The notes beneath the pieces were generated by a model that did no database searches, was not told the DNA's origin, and was given only the letters and a program-made list of their open reading frames with translations. Source: Terriglobales bacterium (GTDB lineage: Bacteria > Acidobacteriota > Terriglobia > Terriglobales > Gp1-AA117). From it: a DNA stretch of 5,983 bases. How positions within the stretch are numbered: the stretch's first letter is position 1; every line of letters begins with the position of its first letter. A program made the translations under genes and the position numbers. The stretch covers positions 1-5,983 of the forward strand of contig JASLFF010000166.1 in the NCBI GenBank assembly GCA_030150795.1, written 5' to 3'. Of this stretch, positions 1-3,974 are shown in pieces.

Positions 1-354
1 CGCAGGCAGTGTGCGCTCCGGTTTGCGTCCACGGAAATGCAGCCACCATACCAGCCAGATGAAGACTGTCGACGCCAGTCCCAGCACCAGGTGCAGCAGC
101 AGAGTGCCTTTCAGCCGTTGTCCTTCAAGCTGCCAGCGCCAAGCCATTAAACCCGTAGCCACTACCGGCACTGACGATAGGGCGGCAACAGTCAGATTGT
201 AGTAAGCCACTGCCGCTAATATAGCCGACCGCTTCCACTGCGCCGCGAAATCAAAAGCAACGCTCACCAGAAACAATGCGATCGGGAAGTGGATCAGCAC
301 CACATGCTGAGCATGTCGCGCCAACAGAACGGATTTCAGATCAAAGGGGTTCAT
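1..354 (-). CDS. DUF2231-like integral membrane protein, C-terminus cut by window edge
   Basis: The frame is open from an ATG at 354 to the window edge, giving 118 residues with no stop, so the C-terminus is missing. The start has a good ribosome site (AAAGGA, about 3-4 nt upstream) and lies 8 nt after the cupredoxin stop, so the two are almost certainly co-transcribed. Three hydrophobic segments are visible at about residues 18-37, 44-70 and 84-106, followed by a basic RGRKPER stretch that probably faces the cytoplasm. The N-terminal HAQHVVLIHFPIAL segment (H14, H17, H22) resembles the His-containing first helix of DUF2231 membrane proteins, whose role is not settled. H88 in the third helix could pair with these histidines as a metal or haem ligand, but that is speculation. 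Its place after a cupredoxin suggests a membrane partner in copper or electron-transfer chemistry. Confidence 0.75.
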   Translation of the reverse strand, partial: MNPFDLKSVLLARHAQHVVLIHFPIALFLVSVAFDFAAQWKRSAILAAVAYYNLTVAALSSVPVVATGLMAWRWQLEGQRLKGTLLLHLVLGLASTVFIWLVWWLHFRGRKPERTLPA

Positions 355-362
355 GCGTTCCT

Positions 363-713
363 TTACTGCACCACAACCTTGCCGGTCATCTTTGGATGGA
401 TCGAGCAAAAGTAGGTGTACGTGCCGGGTTTGGTGAACGTGTAGGTAAAGGTTTCATCCGTATCCAGCGCCTTGGATTTGAAACTCTTATCATCACTCAC
501 AACGTTGTGAGGAATGTCGTCCTGGTTGGTCCAGCGTATCGTGGTGCCCACAGGCACGGTCACAGGGTTTGGTGAAAAGACAAAGTTGTCGATTTTGACC
601 TGCGTCGCGGGCTTGTCCTCCATTGTCGCGCCAAAGGTCCGGGAACGGCCGGCCATCATGATTATCAAGATGGCGAGCGCGGAGAAACCTAATGTTAAAA
701 CTGTACGTTTCAT
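363..713 (-). CDS. Secreted cupredoxin (amicyanin/plastocyanin-like blue copper protein)
   Basis: This is a 116-residue single-domain cupredoxin. The N-terminus is a Sec signal peptide: K2 R3, a hydrophobic core at about residues 5-21, and a likely cleavage after FGA near residue 29. The mature part carries the type 1 copper ligands H69 (in IPHN), C103, H106 and M109 (in CSIHPKM). The C-x2-H-x2-M spacing is the short loop of amicyanin, not the longer C-x2-H-x4-M of plastocyanin and pseudoazurin. Such proteins shuttle single electrons in the periplasm. The frame stays open upstream to 1127, but that stretch overlaps the phosphoesterase gene and reads as low-quality protein. The ATG at 713 is chosen because it begins the signal peptide and has AGGAG about 10 nt upstream. 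It lies 35 nt after the phosphoesterase stop and 8 nt before the membrane-protein start, in one operon. The electron donor and acceptor cannot be told from the sequence. Confidence 0.93.
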   Translation of the reverse strand: MKRTVLTLGFSALAILIIMMAGRSRTFGATMEDKPATQVKIDNFVFSPNPVTVPVGTTIRWTNQDDIPHNVVSDDKSFKSKALDTDETFTYTFTKPGTYTYFCSIHPKMTGKVVVQ

Positions 714-748
714 GACTGCTATGCTCCTGTCTTTCTTTGTTTTGAAAT

Positions 749-1717
749 CTATTCCAGTGTGGAATCGGTAACGCCCAGCGCGTGCTTGCCCTGGACATAA
801 TTCACGTCGCGAATGCCCAGCAGGCTGCGCAGTTGTTCCGCCGGAACTTTCATTGGTCCGGGTGAAGGCGCTTCTCCGGGTTTGGGCTGAGGAAACGCAG
901 TCGAGGCCGCCGTGTGAAATGTTACGTTGCCTTCCACCTTTTGCATGGTCTGGTGAATGTGTCCGTTCAGCACGGTGACTGATCCAAATTTTTTGAGATA
1001 GCCCAGCGCCTGCGCGCTGTCGTCGGTTCCCCATCCCCATTCCGGATAGACACTCCATAGCGGAATGTGCGCAAACACCACGATCGGCGTGCTTTTGGAA
1101 AGATGCTTTACATCGTTTTCCATCCATTCCAATTGCTCGCTGCCCAGGCTGCCCATCCCGCCTGCTTTCAGGTTCATCACGTTTACCAGCCCGATAAAGT
1201 GAACGCCCTTCTGGTCAAAGCTGTACCAGCCCGCGCCCTTGGTGTTCTTTCCATAGCGTTCCAGATATTGCTTGCCATCGTCGCCAATCACGTCATGCTC
1301 GCCGGGGACATAAAAGACGTCTTTGGCAACAGCGCCTTTCAGCAGTTGGTCAACGCCATCAAATTCTTCCGGCTTGGAAAGATGCGTGATATCGCCGGTA
1401 TGCAGGATGAACCCGGGAGCGGTAGGCAGCGCGTTGATCTTGTCGATTGCCGCCTTCAACGTTCCGGCAACGTCCGTATTGGCCGGCTTGTTGAATCCCA
1501 TGTGGCTGTCACTGATCTGGACAAAGCTGAGTTCTCCCTTCATGTCCTTGGCTTTCAGCCCGGTAAGCCCGCTCAGGCTGTAAGACTTGAGCACGCCGCC
1601 TTGCATCACGCAAAAGGCCCCGGTGCCGGCCCAGGCCATGCACTTTAAAAAGCCGCGGCGATCAATGCCATCGTGGTTGTGGTCATGCAGAATTTCGTCT
1701 TTTGCCTTGTCGGCCAT
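749..1717 (-). CDS. Tat-exported metallophosphoesterase (calcineurin-like fold)
   Basis: This 322-residue protein has a His/Asp-rich N-terminus and then a twin-arginine signal, DRRGFLK at residues 19-25, followed by a hydrophobic stretch to about residue 42. It is therefore probably exported folded with its metals bound. The calcineurin-like phosphoesterase motifs appear in order: D70-x-H72, G108-D109, G139-E140-H141-D142, H217 (FAHIPLW) and G252-H253-x-H255. All metal-binding Asp and His positions are present, but the usual Asn of GNHD is Glu140. The C-terminal 50 residues are Pro-rich and then unassigned. The family hydrolyses phosphomono- or phosphodiesters; no substrate can be named here. 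The ATG at 1717 has GGAGG 5-6 nt upstream. It is the first gene of the operon with the cupredoxin and the DUF2231-like protein, which suggests a periplasmic task linked to copper proteins. A palindrome at 1764-1781 lies in the likely promoter region. Confidence 0.9.
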   Translation of the reverse strand: MADKAKDEILHDHNHDGIDRRGFLKCMAWAGTGAFCVMQGGVLKSYSLSGLTGLKAKDMKGELSFVQISDSHMGFNKPANTDVAGTLKAAIDKINALPTAPGFILHTGDITHLSKPEEFDGVDQLLKGAVAKDVFYVPGEHDVIGDDGKQYLERYGKNTKGAGWYSFDQKGVHFIGLVNVMNLKAGGMGSLGSEQLEWMENDVKHLSKSTPIVVFAHIPLWSVYPEWGWGTDDSAQALGYLKKFGSVTVLNGHIHQTMQKVEGNVTFHTAASTAFPQPKPGEAPSPGPMKVPAEQLRSLLGIRDVNYVQGKHALGVTDSTLE

Positions 1718-1763
1718 TGTTTCCTCCGTGGAGTTCGCGCCGCTGGTGGGGCTGTCACGCGAT

Positions 1764-1781
1764 CTCAGTTACTTAACTGAG
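1764..1781. promoter_or_regulatory. Perfect 8+2+8 palindrome upstream of the phosphoesterase operon
   Basis: CTCAGTTA and TAACTGAG form a perfect inverted repeat with only CT between them. It lies 47 nt upstream of the phosphoesterase ATG, where a promoter or operator would be expected. The two-base spacer makes a dimeric repressor or activator site more likely than an RNA hairpin. No convincing -35/-10 pair was found around it on the minus strand, so its role is inferred from symmetry and position alone. Confidence 0.4.
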
Positions 1782-1818
1782 TGGCCAAGGAAATATTCCC
1801 GGGAAAGGGGAAAATGCA

Positions 1819-1865
1819 GGCGGCGGTAGGGCCTCGAACCGGCGAGCTACGGATTGTGAGGCCGT
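1819..1865 (-). pseudogene. Decayed tRNA 3' fragment (anticodon stem to acceptor 3' strand)
   Basis: These 47 nt align with 3203-3248 of the intact tRNA-Met gene at 40 of 46 positions plus one inserted base. They start at the 5' strand of the anticodon stem and end at the last acceptor-stem base. The D arm and 5' acceptor strand are absent: similarity stops abruptly after 1865. The anticodon position reads CAC where the intact gene has CAT. The T stem cannot pair fully because of the insertion and two changes, and there is no CCA end. It cannot make a tRNA. Orientation is the same as the intact gene 1.3 kb away. The best reading is a duplicated attachment-site half left by integration into the tRNA. 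A remnant of a separate tRNA, for example a Val(CAC) type, is the alternative. Confidence 0.75.
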
Positions 1866-1886
1866 TTTCAAGTTAAACTCAATTGA

Positions 1887-1909
1887 ATTATTACAACTTA
1901 TGTAATAAT
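1887..1909. promoter_or_regulatory. Perfect 8-7-8 inverted repeat, probable operator of the HTH/nucleotidyltransferase operon
   Basis: ATTATTAC (1887-1894) and GTAATAAT (1902-1909) are exact reverse complements separated by seven bases. The site ends 6 nt before the ATG at 1916. The right arm overlaps a plausible extended -10 element (TG at 1901-1902, AATAAT at 1904-1909), with TTGAAT at 1883-1888 as a weak, closely spaced -35. A repressor bound here would block that promoter. An XRE-type DNA-binding protein encoded directly downstream is the natural candidate, as in autoregulated toxin-antitoxin operons. The symmetry is observed; the binding is inferred. Confidence 0.6.
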
Positions 1910-1915
1910 AGGGAA

Positions 1916-2626
1916 ATGGAATGGAAGACAGATACTTCTATGGCATTACGCCAAGCACGGGAAGCAAAAGGCTGGACACAGCAGAAGGCGGCCTCGCATT
2001 TAGGATTTTCACAAACCTATCTGTCACTGCTGGAGCAAGGCAAGAGGCAGGTACCAAGATCGCGCGTTCAGAGGCTGCTCACAGTCTACCATTCGCTCTC
2101 GCCGTTGGCGCTGCCAATGCGCGGACAGAAGCATTGGGCAGGAATGGGCGATGTCAAACTGGCGCAACAACTTGGCGGTCTGGGTTATCCGGGATTTGCC
2201 TATATGCGCGCCCGTGCAACCTGGAATCCGGCTGAGCTTCTTGTAGCTGCGTTAACCAGGGACGAGTTGGAGAGCCGCACGGCAGAGGCTTTGCCGTGGC
2301 TCGCTCTTGCTTACAGCAACATGGATTGGGACTGGGTTGTAAAACAAACCAAGCTGCATGACACCCAGAACCGGCTGGGCTTTGTTCTTACCCTGGCCCG
2401 TTCATTGGCTGAACGAACGAATGACGCCGATGCTGCAAACCGGCTGCGCAACGTTGAAAAATTCTTCCACGCTTCTGTACTTCGACGCGAACTCACGTTT
2501 TGTCATGAGCATATGCCGCCTGCAGAACGCCGCTGGCTAAAACAGAACAGCACGCCCCAAGCAAAGCTCTGGAATGTCCTTTCAGACCTCTCTGTGGAGC
2601 ATCTCAGCCATGCCATTGAAGGATGA
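1916..2626 (+). CDS. XRE-family helix-turn-helix protein, putative antitoxin/autorepressor
   Basis: From the ATG at 1916 this encodes 236 residues. Residues about 10-45 form a Cro/C1-type helix-turn-helix: LRQAREAKGWTQ, then AASHLGFSQTYLSLLEQGKR containing the recognition helix. The remaining 190 residues form a mostly helical, Trp-rich domain that I cannot name, with conserved-looking stretches PAERRWLKQN and WNVLSDLSVEHL near the end. The frame extends back to a TTG at 1883, but that start would lie before an inverted repeat that looks like the operator. The ATG at 1916 has only AGGGA one base away, and the ATG at 1940 (residue 9 here) has GGAAG about 12 nt upstream, so the exact start is unsure. 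If the -10 at 1904-1909 is real, the 1916 start would be nearly leaderless. The gene overlaps the nucleotidyltransferase gene by 17 nt. A partner or antitoxin role is inferred from this linkage. Confidence 0.85.
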   Translation: MEWKTDTSMALRQAREAKGWTQQKAASHLGFSQTYLSLLEQGKRQVPRSRVQRLLTVYHSLSPLALPMRGQKHWAGMGDVKLAQQLGGLGYPGFAYMRARATWNPAELLVAALTRDELESRTAEALPWLALAYSNMDWDWVVKQTKLHDTQNRLGFVLTLARSLAERTNDADAANRLRNVEKFFHASVLRRELTFCHEHMPPAERRWLKQNSTPQAKLWNVLSDLSVEHLSHAIEG

Positions 2627-3188
2627 AAAAGCGCTTCCACCGGAACCATGGCATTCGTTTCTCAAGGAGCTGGATGCTCTCGCCATTGGAATAGTGGATT
2701 TTCAATGCCTAGGTGGATTTGTTGTAACTCAGTTGTATGGACTTAAGCGTTCGACCGGCGATCTCGATGTCCTCTCAATAGCTCCAGTTGAGCAACGAAA
2801 GGACTTCCTTGAAAAAGCAGGCAGGGGCTCGGCTCTCCACAAGCGATACAAGATCTATTTGGATTATGTTGGAATTGCTTCAATTCCATACGAATACGAA
2901 AGCCGGTTGATTGAAATGTATCCTGGCGTTTACAAACACGTCCGGCTTTTTGCGCTCGATCCCTACGACATTGCCCTTAGTAAGCTCTGCCGCAATATCG
3001 GTCGCGACAGAGAGGATGTACTCTATCTCGCAAGACACGTTCCCTTCGACTTGCAGCTTTTGCGAGAACGTTACACAGACGAACTTCGGCCTGACTTACT
3101 GGGCGTACCTGAAAATCAAGACACAATTTTGAACCTTTGGATTGAGATGATTCAAGAGGACCGCGAAAGAGATGTGAACAACCGATAA
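2610..3188 (+). CDS. Nucleotidyltransferase-fold protein (DUF6036/AbiEii-like), putative toxin
   Basis: From the ATG at 2610 this encodes 192 residues. The minimal nucleotidyltransferase signature is visible: L34-G35-G36 followed by D51-L-D53, with D85 in KIYLDYVGI as a plausible third metal-binding carboxylate. The C-terminal half has a helical pattern, LDPYDIALSKLCRN then GRDREDVLYLARH (about 117-143), that I associate with DUF6036/AbiEii-type stand-alone nucleotidyltransferases. These transfer NMP from NTPs to RNA or protein, and some, such as MenT toxins, act on tRNA 3' ends. The frame extends back to an ATG at 2574, but 2610 is preferred because GGAG lies 10 nt upstream and the extra N-terminus looks non-conserved. 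It overlaps the HTH gene by 17 nt in a different frame, implying translational coupling. Its stop is 10 nt from the 3' end of a convergent tRNA gene. The toxin role is inferred, and the substrate is unknown. Confidence 0.82.
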   Translation: MPLKDEKALPPEPWHSFLKELDALAIGIVDFQCLGGFVVTQLYGLKRSTGDLDVLSIAPVEQRKDFLEKAGRGSALHKRYKIYLDYVGIASIPYEYESRLIEMYPGVYKHVRLFALDPYDIALSKLCRNIGRDREDVLYLARHVPFDLQLLRERYTDELRPDLLGVPENQDTILNLWIEMIQEDRERDVNNR

Positions 3189-3198
3189 TAAAAGACAT

Positions 3199-3275
3199 TG
3201 GTGGCGGCGGTAGGACTCGAACCTACGACCTACGGATTATGAGACCGTCGCTCTAACCACCTGAGCTACACCGCC
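3199..3275 (-). tRNA. tRNA-Met(CAT), elongator type, with encoded CCA
   Basis: Read on the minus strand from 3275, a complete cloverleaf forms. The acceptor stem GGCGGTG/CGCCGCC has one G-T pair. The D stem is GCTC/GAGC with loop AGGTGGTTA. The anticodon stem is ACGGT/TCCGT with loop CTCATAA, the variable loop AGGTC and the T stem GTAGG/CCTAC with loop TTCGAGT. A discriminator A and genomic CCA (3201-3199) follow. The anticodon is CAT. The paired first acceptor base and the overall sequence fit elongator Met better than initiator Met. A lysidine-modified Ile(CAT) tRNA cannot be fully excluded. The innermost anticodon-stem pair is T-T, a small irregularity. The gene converges with the nucleotidyltransferase gene only 10 nt away. 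A degraded copy of its 3' half lies at 1819-1865. Confidence 0.95.
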
Positions 3276-3487
3276 AAAAGGTGAGGGGAAACGGGACAAA
3301 AAACAAGCTGCGCGACCTGGCGTCGGCAGCAGATTTGATTGTAAAGTCCTTCGATTTCCGATGTCAAACCTGCGCTGGCATCACACACCGGAGAGCCGGC
3401 GTTGTATGGAATTGCATGCAGCGGCAGAGCGGCTTTCCCACTTATCCAATCCAAGCACTAAGTACGCAGGTTTTTGCAAATATCCGG

Positions 3488-3535
3488 ACTTAACGTTCTG
3501 CTGCAATAGCTCGTAGAGCGATGATTTAGTTAAGT
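3488..3535. repeat. Spaced inverted repeat ACTTAAC...GTTAAGT
   Basis: ACTTAAC (3488-3494) and GTTAAGT (3529-3535) are exact reverse complements 34 nt apart, with a small GCTC-GTA-GAGC hairpin between them at 3509-3519. The ACTTAAC heptamer also occurs inside the palindrome at 1764-1781 (as 1771-1777). A shared regulator of the two copper-protein loci is conceivable, but seven-base matches occur often by chance. Confidence 0.25.
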
Positions 3536-3959
3536 AAAATGCGCGCGATTTTAATTTTGTCGCGGTAAAAAAATTGTTGTTCCAGATTTCGCAAAAGTCA
3601 AAATTTCATTTGAATTCTTTTATATTTTGGGCTACTCTCCACGCCGCACAGCTCCTTCCGGGATCCTCTTGAGCTGAGCTACAAGTCGCACACACACTTT
3701 TCCTGGAGCTTGCTGAAAAATCGCTCGCGAAGGTCGAGGGTGAAGTGTGCTTAGGGCGACTTGGAAAGAAAGTCGACGCTATGTCTTGGGAAATGACTCC
3801 ACCAAGGGCGAGCTGCTGCTCTGCGGCATATGCAGCTAGCGGTAAGCTCATAATTTCCTGCCGAATCAATCGCGCGGATGCATTCGCGCTTTCGAACTCA
3901 GTCACCACGCCTGCTGAGTTTTTCCATCGTCGGCCAATTCTGGCCACAGCAAATCTATT

Positions 3960-3966
3960 GAGGTGG
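3960..3966 (+). promoter_or_regulatory. Ribosome binding site deciding the multicopper oxidase start
   Basis: GAGGTGG lies 8 nt before the ATG at 3975 and is a strong Shine-Dalgarno match. The frame could formally begin at a GTG at 3963, but that codon is part of this site. The ATG at 3975 is therefore the start, and it also places MNKRK at the head of the signal peptide. Confidence 0.75.
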
Positions 3967-3974
3967 AAAACAAC

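Larger units (their letters stand above)
1819..3275. mobile_element. Putative tRNA-bounded mini-island (direct repeats flanking a two-gene cargo)
   Basis: The segment holds the helix-turn-helix/nucleotidyltransferase operon between an intact tRNA-Met (3199-3275) and a partial same-strand copy of that tRNA's 3' half (1819-1865). The intact tRNA points its 3' end into the segment and the partial copy lies at the far end. This is the arrangement produced when an integrase recombines at an anticodon-loop attachment site. The cargo is only about 1.3 kb and contains no integrase, so the element must be a deletion remnant, have been moved in trans, or be only an apparent island. The repeats have diverged by about 13 percent, which implies an old event. 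Confidence 0.4.
3276..3974. other. Long intergenic region and probable leader of the multicopper oxidase gene
   Basis: About 700 nt without a convincing gene. Open frames here (for example plus 3745-3978 and minus from 3606) lack a good ribosome site, signal or protein-like composition. The first part should contain the minus-strand tRNA promoter, but no clear -35/-10 was found. From about 3525 to 3630 the DNA becomes AT-rich, as expected for a promoter region. TATATT at 3621-3626 is a good -10 match without a clear -35, while TTGAAT (3610-3615) with TACTCT (3633-3638) at 17 nt spacing is a weaker pair. Either would leave a leader of more than 320 nt before the oxidase ATG. Three short inverted repeats lie in that leader (3757-3837). 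Confidence 0.6.

Noticed and set aside
714..1127. Upstream in-frame extension of the cupredoxin to 254 residues
   Set aside because: It overlaps the phosphoesterase gene on the same strand, reads as unlike protein, and would bury the clear signal peptide that begins at 713.
1067..1648. Plus-strand 193-codon open frame opposite the phosphoesterase
   Set aside because: Antisense to a gene with complete metallophosphoesterase motifs and a Tat signal; its translation has no recognisable feature.
1796..1805. TTCCCGGGAA palindrome near the tRNA fragment
   Set aside because: A 10-base palindrome is too short to separate from chance and has no positional support of its own.
1883..1915. TTG start for the helix-turn-helix protein
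   Set aside because: The extra 11 codons are the probable promoter and operator, including a perfect inverted repeat; there is no ribosome site before the TTG.
2574..2609. Earlier ATG start for the nucleotidyltransferase
   Set aside because: The added 12 residues lie fully inside the upstream gene, and the ATG at 2610 has GGAG at good spacing.
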